A stretch of DNA of 18,065 nucleotides from Acetobacteraceae bacterium. Lineage in GTDB: Bacteria; Pseudomonadota; Alphaproteobacteria; Acetobacterales; Acetobacteraceae. The position numbers and the translations under genes are program-made. Position 1 is the stretch's first letter, and each line of letters opens with the position of its first letter. The notes under the pieces are model-generated. The model saw only the letters and a program-made list of their open reading frames with translations, ran no database searches and was not told the origin of the DNA. Below, one piece after another: positions 7,157-14,308 of this stretch. The DNA is taken from assembly GCA_947475475.1 (NCBI GenBank), contig CANJOG010000005.1, positions 1-18,065 on the forward strand, read 5' to 3'.

Positions 7157-7732
7157 ATGGAAAGTGTCGAGATGGCGAAGGAAAGCATGGAGCATGCCCA
7201 CGCCCATGGCGGCGGCGGTGCCGATGTCTGGACCAAGCGGGCGGCGATCCTGGCTTCCTCCTTTGCCGCCCTGGCGGTGATTATCGAGATGAGCGCCAAT
7301 CACGCCCAGACCAGCTATCTCGCCCACCATGTCACCGCCAATGATGTGTGGGCCCAGTACCAGGCCAAATCGGTCCGCCGCGCGGTGTATTCGCAGGCGG
7401 CCGACACGATCGAGGCAATGGTCCCCAGCCTCCCGGACGCTGCCAAGGCGGCCATCGACAAGGCCCGCCGCGAGGCCGCGCGCATGCAGAACGAGCCCGG
7501 CGCCGATGGCATGCAGCAATTACGCGTCAAGGCCGAACACGAGGAACATGCGCGCGACCACGAAGTGCATGTCTATGAGCAATATGAACGCGCCGCCCGT
7601 GGCCTGCAGATCGCCGTGGTGCTCTCTGGCCTGTTCATGGTCACCCGCATGCGCTGGCTGCTCATCGGCGGCGCTAGCATTGGCGGCATCGGGCTCGCCT
7701 GGGCCGTGGCGACCCTGGCCGGAGTGGTCTGA
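7157..7732 (+). CDS. DUF4337 family membrane protein
   Basis: A 191-residue protein of the DUF4337 group, which has no known function. A His-rich N-terminus (HAHAH, 13-17) precedes one transmembrane helix (about 28-46). The conserved-looking NDVWAQYQAKSVRR (62-75) and a long charged, probably coiled helix (about 80-148, rich in Ala/Glu/Arg/His) follow, and then two closely spaced C-terminal helices (about 150-164 and 167-190). The pattern of one N-terminal helix, a long soluble helical middle and two C-terminal helices is the family's layout. Start ATG 7157 has GGGGA upstream; an ATG at 7019 would add 46 residues with no membrane or domain character. The protease gene begins 3 bp after the stop, so the two are very likely made from one mRNA. 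Confidence 0.82.
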   Translation: MESVEMAKESMEHAHAHGGGGADVWTKRAAILASSFAALAVIIEMSANHAQTSYLAHHVTANDVWAQYQAKSVRRAVYSQAADTIEAMVPSLPDAAKAAIDKARREAARMQNEPGADGMQQLRVKAEHEEHARDHEVHVYEQYERAARGLQIAVVLSGLFMVTRMRWLLIGGASIGGIGLAWAVATLAGVV

Positions 7733-7735
7733 GCC

Positions 7736-8578
7736 ATGCAAGGCGGCCTGCGCGCACTCAGCCTGGCCGCCTGCACCCTGGCGCTGCTGCTCGCAGGCAT
7801 GCCAGACGGCAATCCCGCCGGCGGCTCGGCACGCGCCGATGCCAATTCCCCGGAAGCCCCATCGGCACCCGAACGGCGCCTGACCCTCCCGGGCATTGGC
7901 GATGCCCATAACCGGGTGATCGTCAGCCCGCTTGAGGCTCCATGGAACGCCCTGGTGCGCGTGCAGATCCCCGGCGTCGCTGTCTGCACCGGCTTTGTCA
8001 TCGCCCGCGCCCAGATCGTCACGTCAGCGCATTGTCTCTGGGGCCGCGGGCTGGAGAAATTCGTCCCGCCCACCGCCATCCATGTGCTGGGCGGCTATTC
8101 CCAGGGTCAGTTCTCCGGCAAGGCCATGGGCCTGGCCTATCGCATGGCGCGCAATTTCATGCCGACCAAGGTGAGTGGCGCGGATATCGCCGTCATCCAG
8201 CTCGACGCCCCGGTGGTCGAGGAAGGCGTGCCGCTGCGCCCGTCCAAGGCGGCCCGGACAGGCCAGAAAGTCTTTCTCGGGGGCTATAACCAGGATCGTT
8301 CGGAAGTGATCGAGGCCGATCAGGACTGCACGCTGATCGGCGGGGTGCGCGACGCCGACGGATTGCCGCTGCTACGCCATGACTGCGCCGGCACACGCGG
8401 CACCAGCGGCGCCCCGCTGTTGACCCGCGAGGCCGATGGCAGCTGGACCGTGCTCGGCGTTCAGGTGGCGGCCAGCAATGGCCAGAAGGGTGGTCTGGCA
8501 GTGCCGATCACCGCCATCATGCTCCTGGCCGAACCGCCTGCCCAAGCCGCGCCAGACGCCGGCGCCGCACCACGGTAA
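7736..8578 (+). CDS. Secreted trypsin-like serine protease (S1 family)
   Basis: A 280-residue chymotrypsin-fold protease. Residues 1 to about 36 form a Sec signal peptide (arginine, long Leu/Ala core, ARADA cleavage-type end). The catalytic triad is visible in order: His99 in VTSAHC, Asp150 in SGADIAVIQLD, Ser224 in GTSGAPLL. Cys84 and Cys100 bracket the His loop as in trypsins and could form the usual disulfide; Cys198 and Cys217 could form a second. The exported enzyme would act in the periplasm or outside the cell. A LAAC near residue 10 is not a convincing lipobox because the hydrophobic core continues beyond it. It starts 3 bp after the DUF4337 stop. The last 62 bp (about 20 residues, an Ala/Pro-rich tail after the catalytic domain) overlap the 3' end of the convergent MFS gene. 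Target protein unknown. Confidence 0.9.
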   Translation: MQGGLRALSLAACTLALLLAGMPDGNPAGGSARADANSPEAPSAPERRLTLPGIGDAHNRVIVSPLEAPWNALVRVQIPGVAVCTGFVIARAQIVTSAHCLWGRGLEKFVPPTAIHVLGGYSQGQFSGKAMGLAYRMARNFMPTKVSGADIAVIQLDAPVVEEGVPLRPSKAARTGQKVFLGGYNQDRSEVIEADQDCTLIGGVRDADGLPLLRHDCAGTRGTSGAPLLTREADGSWTVLGVQVAASNGQKGGLAVPITAIMLLAEPPAQAAPDAGAAPR

Positions 8579-9689
8579 GGTGCAGCGTCAGCCCCGCCAC
8601 CGTCACCGGAATCGCGCCAGAGGGCAGCAGCGGCGCCGGCACGCCCAATGACAGCGCCAGCCCGGCCAGCGCGCTGCCGATCGCCACGCCGGCATTCACC
8701 GCCGAACTGCTGAGAGCCACGGCCATCGGCCCGTGTTCGGGCACGGTATCGAGCAATTGCTGCTGCATGGTGACCGGATAGGACCATCCCGCCACACCCC
8801 AGCAGAACAGCGCCAACGCCGTCCCGGCTTGCCAGGGCGGCAGAAAGGCCAGCGAGAGCACCGAAGCGCCGACGATCAGTATCAGCACGCTCAGCACACG
8901 ATGTGGATTGCCCACCCGGTCCAGCACCGCGCCGATGCCAAAAGCCCCGACCACGCCGCCAACGCCCCAGGCGGAGACATACACGCTCATCTCATGGCCG
9001 CTGGTTGCAACCCCGGTGATTGGCGCCAGATAGCCGAACAACCCCATGATCCCGGTGGCAAACAGCAGCGAGACCGCCACCATCGCCGCGACCGTGCCGT
9101 CCCCCAGCACCGCCACCCGCGCCCGCAGCGACGGCGCGCCGCCGGCCGGCAATCCGCGCAGCCAGAAGGCCACGCCGATCGCCGCCAGCAGCCCCAGCCC
9201 GGCGCTCAGCCACATCGTGCTCTGCCAACCCGCCTGCATCGCCACCGCCAGGCCCAGCGGCACGCCGATCACGGTGCCGGCGCTGGTCGCCCCGGTGATC
9301 ACCGCCATCGCCCGGCCCCGCCGCTCCGGCCGCGCCAGGGCGGCCGCCGCCGCCGCGGCAAAGGGTGCGTAGAGCCCCGCCCCGGCACCCGCCACCGCGC
9401 GGCAGGCCATCAGTAGCCAGTAATCCCGCACCAGGGCGGTTGCCACATTACCGAGGATGAACAGCGCCAGCGCCGCCAGCAAAACGCTGCGCGCCTGACG
9501 CGCCGGGATCAGCGCCGTCAGCACAGGGCCGCCAGCCGCATAGAAAATCGTGAAGATGCTGATGAGCTGCCCAGCCGCGCCGACCGAAATGCCCAGATCC
9601 TGGGTCATGGAAGGCAGCAAGCCGGCCATGATGTAGGTGTTCAGCCCGAGCGCGAACGTACCGGCGCCGAGCAGGACGAGACGCAGCAC
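8517..9689 (-). CDS. MFS transporter, 12-helix DHA1-type (AraJ/YdhP-like)
   Basis: A 390-residue inner-membrane transporter with twelve predicted helices. It opens with LNTYIMAGLLPSMTQDLGIS (16-35), typical of the AraJ/YdhP/NepI-like DHA1 group of sugar, arabinose or purine exporters. It also carries a short Arg-containing loop (ARQARS) at the motif A position, GAGAGLYAPFAAAAAAALA in helix 4, and a motif C-like GTVIGVPLG in helix 5. The start is GTG 9689, with GGAG 8 bp upstream. It begins 18 bp after the stop of the flavin monooxygenase gene on the same strand, so the two probably form an operon: the exporter may remove the product or substrate of that enzyme, which is inference. The C-terminal cytoplasmic tail (VVRRRRLARLG...) is encoded in the 62-bp overlap with the protease gene. 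Confidence 0.88.
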   Translation of the reverse strand: MLRLVLLGAGTFALGLNTYIMAGLLPSMTQDLGISVGAAGQLISIFTIFYAAGGPVLTALIPARQARSVLLAALALFILGNVATALVRDYWLLMACRAVAGAGAGLYAPFAAAAAAALARPERRGRAMAVITGATSAGTVIGVPLGLAVAMQAGWQSTMWLSAGLGLLAAIGVAFWLRGLPAGGAPSLRARVAVLGDGTVAAMVAVSLLFATGIMGLFGYLAPITGVATSGHEMSVYVSAWGVGGVVGAFGIGAVLDRVGNPHRVLSVLILIVGASVLSLAFLPPWQAGTALALFCWGVAGWSYPVTMQQQLLDTVPEHGPMAVALSSSAVNAGVAIGSALAGLALSLGVPAPLLPSGAIPVTVAGLTLHLTVVRRRRLARLGQAVRPGA

Positions 9690-9707
9690 CCTCTTAGCTC
9701 CGCGCTG

Positions 9708-10901
9708 TCACGTCCCCTGCCGGCGCGTCTTCTCCGCATCCCAGCGCGCCGCCTCCTGCTTCACCGCATCGGCCCGCGCGCCGAGGAAAGTGCCGCGATT
9801 TTCCGCCGCCCATTCCATCGACTCATACCGCTTGCGCCCAGCATCGGTGAAATGCGGCATCACATGCCGCGCGATCAGGCTGTAGGAATTCAGCGTCCGG
9901 TCGAAATCCGCCCAGTCCGTCGCCAGGTTCAGCCAGGAGCCAAACCCGCCGGAGCGGTTCCACAAGGTCTCGATCTTGGCGATCAGATCATCCGGCGTGC
10001 CGATCACGGCGAGCCCGCTCTCCACCATCGCGCGCGCCATGGTCTCCAGGCTGTCATCGGGCGTGGCCGCAATCGGCAGTGCTGAGACACGGCCGAAATA
10101 GCGCACCCATTCCGGCAGGCCGTACGCCACGTCCCGAATCGCCTGCTCACGCGTCTCGGCGATATGCACTGGCCCGACCACGCGCCATTGTGACCGCTCC
10201 ACGCGATGCCCGTTGAGCGCCGCCTCACCACTCCAGATCGACCAGTTATTCGCCAACGCCTCAAATCCGCCCTGAGTGGTCGCGGCGATCGAGAGCAGCC
10301 CGGCGCCATGCTTGCCGGCCAGGCGCGGCCCATAGGGCGAGGCCGTGGCAGCCACCACCACCTCGCAATGCCGCGCCCCATAGGGCGGCAACTGGCAGCG
10401 TGCATCCACCAGCTTCCACCCGTCGCCCTCGGCGGTCACCACCTCGCCGCGCAACAGCCGCAGCACCGCCTCCAGCATTTCCGCGGCGATATCGCGAATC
10501 CGCAGCGGGTCGCGCCCGAACATATGCACGTCGGACGGCAGCGAGCCCGGCCCGATGCCAAAAATCAGCCGCCCGCGCGTCTGCAAGTCGAGCTGCATGA
10601 TCCGGTCCGCCACTGTCAGCGGATGGTGATAGGGCAGCGAGACCACGCCGGTGCCCAGCCGGATGCGCTGGGTGCGCTCGGCGACGCCGGCGATGAACAA
10701 TTCCGGCGAGGGGATGGTCTCCATCCCGCCGGAATGATGTTCGCCAATCCAGGCCTCATGGAAACCGAGCTGGTCCATATGCGTGACGATCCGCATGTCG
10801 CGGTCGATCAACAGGGCGGCGTTTTCCCACACCGGATGAAAGGGCGAGATAAAGGTGCCGAAGCGCAGGCCGCTCCAGTCCTGGTCGGTTTCATTTGCCA
10901 T
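9708..10901 (-). CDS. LLM class flavin-dependent oxidoreductase, limonene monooxygenase (LimB)-like
   Basis: A 397-residue bacterial-luciferase-like flavin monooxygenase with a TIM-barrel fold. Signatures are RFGTFISPFHP near the N-terminus, LGFHEAWIGEHHSGG around residue 50, AERTQRIRLGTGVVSLPYHH (75-94) and TRGRLIFGIGPGSLPSDVHM. The EHHSGG and PYHHP segments are characteristic of the group containing Rhodococcus limonene 1,2-monooxygenase and related monooxygenases, which use reduced flavin and O2. Substrate cannot be assigned from sequence; the reductase partner is not in the window. Start ATG 10901 has GGAGGG about 11 bp upstream. The MFS exporter gene follows after 18 bp. It is divergent from the methyltransferase gene, with a 27-bp palindrome in the intergenic space. 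Confidence 0.92.
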   Translation of the reverse strand: MANETDQDWSGLRFGTFISPFHPVWENAALLIDRDMRIVTHMDQLGFHEAWIGEHHSGGMETIPSPELFIAGVAERTQRIRLGTGVVSLPYHHPLTVADRIMQLDLQTRGRLIFGIGPGSLPSDVHMFGRDPLRIRDIAAEMLEAVLRLLRGEVVTAEGDGWKLVDARCQLPPYGARHCEVVVAATASPYGPRLAGKHGAGLLSIAATTQGGFEALANNWSIWSGEAALNGHRVERSQWRVVGPVHIAETREQAIRDVAYGLPEWVRYFGRVSALPIAATPDDSLETMARAMVESGLAVIGTPDDLIAKIETLWNRSGGFGSWLNLATDWADFDRTLNSYSLIARHVMPHFTDAGRKRYESMEWAAENRGTFLGARADAVKQEAARWDAEKTRRQGT

Positions 10902-10967
10902 GCTGGCGATTCCCTCCGCGCCGCCTGAAAGGCGAGCTTTCCCCTCTCCTGCCAGAGGCCCGGCAGG

Positions 10968-10994
10968 TCCGGCAAGCCGCCACAGGTTGCCGGA
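10968..10994. promoter_or_regulatory. Perfect 8-bp inverted repeat in a divergent intergenic region
   Basis: TCCGGCAA (10968-10975), eleven bases, TTGCCGGA (10987-10994). The two arms are exact reverse complements. The dyad lies 67 bp upstream of the flavin monooxygenase start and 56 bp upstream of the methyltransferase start, a reasonable place for an operator controlling one or both genes. There is no T-run on either side, so it does not look like a terminator. No regulator gene is adjacent, and chance in GC-rich DNA is possible. Confidence 0.4.
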
Positions 10995-11050
10995 ACCGTA
11001 CCCCAGGCCCTAGACACGGATAAAATCGCCAATCCGGAGCCTTCCCCTCC

Positions 11051-11794
11051 ATGCAGCTTCCCACCCCGTCGCGTGGCACGATCCTGCGGCGCGTGCTGAC
11101 CGCGGTGTTCAAGGACTACCGCCAGTTCATGCCCTCCAGCCGGGCACGCAAGCTGGCGCGCGAATGTCCGGTCTGCGGCTTCAAGGGCTATTTCCTCAGC
11201 CTGGAGCGCGGCATGCGCCCGGATGCGCGCTGCCCCGGCTGCGCCAGCCGCGAACGCCACCGCTTGCAGCATCTCTACCTGATGGACGGCGGCTGGAAGC
11301 TCGCAGGCAAGCGCGTCCTGCATTTCGCCCCGGAGCGCTACATGCTGCGCCTGATGCGCAACAACCCGCTCTATGTCAGCGGTGATATCCGCCAGCCCGA
11401 CGCAGCCGCCTTCATGGACGCCACCGCCATCCCCGAGCCCGATGCCAGCTACGACGTGCTGATCGCGCACCATCTGCTCGAACACATCCCGGCCGATCAC
11501 AAGGCACTGTCCGAATTCCACCGCGTGCTCAAGCCGGGCGGCTGGATGCTGCTGACCGTGCCGCAGAACCTGGCGTCGGAGACCACCGATGAAGACCCGA
11601 CGATTACCGATCCGCTGGTGAAGTTCTGGCGCTACACCGGCTACGACCATTGCCGCATGTATGGCCGCGACTTCGCCGCCAAGGTCGCCGCCGCCGGTTT
11701 CGAGGTCACGCCCTATATCCGCCCAGGCGGCGACAATGTCCGCTACGCCCTGCTGCGCGACGAGGTTCTCTACGTGTGTAAAAGGATAAACTAA
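11051..11794 (+). CDS. Class I SAM-dependent methyltransferase with N-terminal zinc-ribbon-like motif
   Basis: A 247-residue protein. After a basic N-terminus there are two Cys pairs, CPVC (39-42) and CPGC (61-64), arranged like a four-Cys zinc ribbon, followed by ASRERHR. The methyltransferase part starts at about residue 88 with VLHFAPERYM, where the first Rossmann strand lacks the usual GxGxG glycine loop. It continues with SYDVLIAHHLLEHIPADHKA and FHRVLKPGGWMLLTVPQ, typical motif II/III regions of the Methyltransf_11 group. Members with this CxxC start and HFAPE motif are often near glycosyltransferase or cell-surface polysaccharide genes, but no such genes are in the window, so the acceptor is unknown. 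The C-terminal LLRDEVLYVCKR (234-245) is the last strand. The gene is a monocistron, convergent with the Cox11-cytochrome gene. Confidence 0.87.
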   Translation: MQLPTPSRGTILRRVLTAVFKDYRQFMPSSRARKLARECPVCGFKGYFLSLERGMRPDARCPGCASRERHRLQHLYLMDGGWKLAGKRVLHFAPERYMLRLMRNNPLYVSGDIRQPDAAAFMDATAIPEPDASYDVLIAHHLLEHIPADHKALSEFHRVLKPGGWMLLTVPQNLASETTDEDPTITDPLVKFWRYTGYDHCRMYGRDFAAKVAAAGFEVTPYIRPGGDNVRYALLRDEVLYVCKRIN

Positions 11795-11816
11795 AAACGT
11801 ACCCCGGATGGAGGCG

Positions 11817-12725
11817 TCAGCCTTTGGGGGTTACCCCGCTCTGTTCCGCCGCCCGCGCCGGCGACAAAGACCGCAAATACGCGATGATATTCGACCGGTC
11901 CGCCGCATCCTTTACGACTTGCGGCATCAGCACGCCGGGCACCATCTCGCGCGGCCCGGCCAGCCAGCGATCCAGCGTCGTCTCATCCCAGATCACCGCG
12001 GCCTGAACCAGCGCCGGCGAAGAGGGATACCCAGGCGCCGTGCCGCTGCGCCGTCCGAACACGCCCGCCAGGGCCGGACCGATCTTCGCCGATTCCGCAG
12101 CATGGCAGGTGGAACATTCCGCCGCGAAAAGCTGCTTCCCGGCCTCGGCATCCGCGGTCTTGCGGAAGCGCGCCAAGTCTTCCGCCCCTTCTGGCTTCAG
12201 CGACGGGAAGAAGGTGTAGGACAGCGTGATCTGCGTGACATCGCGCGTATTCGGCGCCTCGGCCAAAGCCGGATCGACGAAGAACTGCACCGGCATCTCG
12301 ACCCGCTCGCGGGCGCCGAGCTTTTCCTCGGTGAAGCAGAAACACTCGATCTTCTTGAAATAGGCCCCGGACTTCTCCGGCGTCACGTTGAAGGTCGCAT
12401 GGCCGACCAGATCACGGTCGGTCAGGTTCTCCGCCTCGTAGAAAATCAGCGCCGTCTCGCCCAGCCGCAGGCGCACGGAGCGCTGCATGGGGCGGAACTT
12501 CCAGGGCAGGCCAGGGGTGATATTGGCGTCGAAAATGACGGTGACGAAGCGGTCCGAGATCACGCCATCGGCGCCGGCGACGCGCTGGGTCGTGCCGCCC
12601 GCGCCGGTATATTCGCAGAACAGCCGGTAGAGCGTCACCGAATAGGAAACCAGCCCGACCATGACGCCCATCACGGCGAAGAGTCCGGCCAGCGTCATCA
12701 GGCTGCGGGAACGCATCGTGCTCAT
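11817..12725 (-). CDS. ctaG: Cox11/CtaG copper chaperone fused to a C-terminal c-type cytochrome
   Basis: A 302-residue two-domain protein; ordinary bacterial Cox11 is about 180-200 residues. Residues 1-175 are Cox11: one transmembrane helix (about 9-31), LYRLFCEYTGAGGTTQ (32-47, with the conserved Cys37), FDANITPGLPWKFRP (65-79), NVTPEKSGAYFKKIECFCF (113-131) with the copper-binding CFC at 128-130, and MPVQFFVDP (144-152) ending in ITLSYTFF (166-173). Residues 193-290 form a class I cytochrome c: CSTCH (204-208) for covalent haem, a GPALAGVFGR segment (217-226), PGYPSSPAL (231-239), and Met267 in VPGVLMPQ as the likely axial ligand. Both domains would be periplasmic. Cox11 delivers copper to CuB of aa3-type oxidase subunit I, so the haem domain may supply or accept electrons there; this is inference. 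No cox genes are adjacent. Start ATG 12725 is chosen by family fit; no good Shine-Dalgarno is visible. ATG 12716 is possible. Confidence 0.92.
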   Translation of the reverse strand: MSTMRSRSLMTLAGLFAVMGVMVGLVSYSVTLYRLFCEYTGAGGTTQRVAGADGVISDRFVTVIFDANITPGLPWKFRPMQRSVRLRLGETALIFYEAENLTDRDLVGHATFNVTPEKSGAYFKKIECFCFTEEKLGARERVEMPVQFFVDPALAEAPNTRDVTQITLSYTFFPSLKPEGAEDLARFRKTADAEAGKQLFAAECSTCHAAESAKIGPALAGVFGRRSGTAPGYPSSPALVQAAVIWDETTLDRWLAGPREMVPGVLMPQVVKDAADRSNIIAYLRSLSPARAAEQSGVTPKG

Positions 12726-12784
12726 GGTGGCGGATTTAGGCCCGCCCCATGGTCCGGGCAAGCACTACCGGCCGATGGCAGAAG

Positions 12785-14077
12785 CTACAGCGTGGCGAAC
12801 ATCCCGATCGAGGCCGCCGCCATCACCGCCGTGGCAAGCCAGCCCATGGCATTCAGCCGGGGCGAGAGAGTGAACTGCCCCATGACATCGCGATTCCGCC
12901 CCATGACCATCATCATCACCATGATCGGCACGGCGACGACGCCATTGATCACGGCGCTCCAGAACAGGGCACGCACCGGGTCGATCGGCGTCAGGTTCAT
13001 GATAATCCCGGCCAGGATCGAGACCGCGATCACCGAATAGAATGCCCGCGCCTCGCGCGGCTTGCGCGACAGCCCCACCCGCCAGCCACGCGCCTCACCC
13101 ACCGCGAAGGCCGCCGAGCCGGCCAGCACCGGCAAGGCGAGCAGACCGGTGCCGATAATGCCAAGCGCGAACACCGCGAAAGCAAACTCACCGGCAATCG
13201 GCCGCAGCGCCTCGGCCGCCTCGGCCGAAGTTCCGATATCCGTGATGCCATACACATGCAGCGTGGCCGCCGAGGTCACCAGAATGGCCAAAGCGATGAC
13301 ATGGGAGGCGCCCATGCCGACAATCGTGTCGAGCTGGATGCGGCGCAATTCCCGCGGCGCCTGCTCCGGGGCCTCGCGCAACGGCCTGGCGCCGGGCGTC
13401 TCCTTCTCATCCTCGGCCTCCTCGGCGGCCTGCCAGAAGAAGAGATAGGGGCTGATCGTGGTGCCCAACAGGGCGACAATCACGGTGAAATGCTGCGCAT
13501 CGAAGCCCATCGAGGGGATGACCAGATCATGCGCCAGTCTGCCCCAGTCGACTCCGGCGACCAGCACCGTCGCCACATAGGCGAGCAGCGAGAGGGTCAG
13601 CCATTTCAGCACCAGCACATAGCGGGCGTAGCTGAGCCAGATTTCCAGCACCGCCGAGCCAATGCCGAACAGTGCCACATAGACCAGCGACGGACCGCCA
13701 ACCAGCAGCTTGAGCGCAGCCGCCATGGCGCCGAGATCGGCCCCCAGATTGATCGTATTGGCGACGAGAAGCAGGCCAACCAGCGTGTCCAGCAGCCAAC
13801 GCGGGTAATAGCGCCGCATATTGCCGGCGAGCCCCGCCCCGGTGACCCGGCCGATCTGGGCGGCGACCATCTGGATGGCGGCGAGCAGCGGGAAGCTCAG
13901 GACAATGGTCCACGAAAGCTGCGTGCCGAACTGCGCGCCCGCCTGGGAATAGGTCGCGATGCCGCTGGGATCGTCATCCGAGGCGCCCGTGATCAGGCCC
14001 GGCCCCAGGACGTCGCGCCATCCCGGACGATCGGGGTCATCCTTTTTCAGCTTGTCGTCGATCCTCTGAGTCTCCAT
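12785..14077 (-). CDS. NRAMP-family divalent metal transporter, non-canonical metal-site motifs
   Basis: A 430-residue multi-pass (about 11 helices) inner-membrane protein of the NRAMP/SLC11 fold. The helix-1 region reads GPGLITGASDDDPSGIATYS (25-44), where canonical Mn/Fe NRAMPs have DPGN: the Asp is kept and the Asn replaced. The helix-6 region reads LLGTTISPYLFFWQ (203-216), where canonical proteins have the metal-binding Met followed by Pro-His (MPH). The metal-coordinating Met is therefore missing. A charged loop (217-243) after helix 6 replaces the usual segment. It belongs with the NRAMP-related branch whose substrates differ from Mn/Fe (Mg-type relatives are known) or are untested. 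ATG 14077 is chosen because the fold begins there; an open frame runs further upstream to 14878, but it lies antisense to the next gene. The Cox11-cytochrome gene starts 59 bp downstream on the same strand. Confidence 0.88.
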   Translation of the reverse strand: METQRIDDKLKKDDPDRPGWRDVLGPGLITGASDDDPSGIATYSQAGAQFGTQLSWTIVLSFPLLAAIQMVAAQIGRVTGAGLAGNMRRYYPRWLLDTLVGLLLVANTINLGADLGAMAAALKLLVGGPSLVYVALFGIGSAVLEIWLSYARYVLVLKWLTLSLLAYVATVLVAGVDWGRLAHDLVIPSMGFDAQHFTVIVALLGTTISPYLFFWQAAEEAEDEKETPGARPLREAPEQAPRELRRIQLDTIVGMGASHVIALAILVTSAATLHVYGITDIGTSAEAAEALRPIAGEFAFAVFALGIIGTGLLALPVLAGSAAFAVGEARGWRVGLSRKPREARAFYSVIAVSILAGIIMNLTPIDPVRALFWSAVINGVVAVPIMVMMMVMGRNRDVMGQFTLSPRLNAMGWLATAVMAAASIGMFATL

Positions 14078-14308
14078 TGCAGGCGCTGCGCGCCCGGGTT
14101 GAGGCAGGGTGGCGCGTGTTCCTGCACCAGGCACGGGCATCCCGCCAGGGTCGGTTTGGTGTTGAAGTGCACCGAGGCGTCGCGCAAGCTTGGCCGTCCA
14201 TTTGCCAGAACCTCCGCTTTTATGGTGCAAGGTTGGGCCGGGCGCGACGGTTGCACGACGGAACCAAGCAGGCCGCGCGGCCGGGGCGATCAAGGGGGAA
14301 ACCGGACC

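Noticed and set aside
7766..7774. Lipobox-like LAAC in the protease signal peptide
   Set aside because: The hydrophobic core continues for about eight residues after the Cys, and an AxA-type cleavage site lies further on, so a Sec signal peptidase I signal is more likely.
14225..14256. GTGCAA / TTGCAC inverted repeat with a 20-bp spacer between the NRAMP and dehydrogenase genes
   Set aside because: Six-base arms at this spacing are easily met by chance in 231 bp; no other support.
12749..14308. Very long plus-strand open frame running into the alpha-hydroxy-acid dehydrogenase (901 residues in total)
   Set aside because: The part before 14309 lies antisense to the NRAMP gene and reads as Arg/His/Gln-rich low-quality protein, a usual effect of high GC at third positions. 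The real gene starts at ATG 14309 with a good ribosome site.
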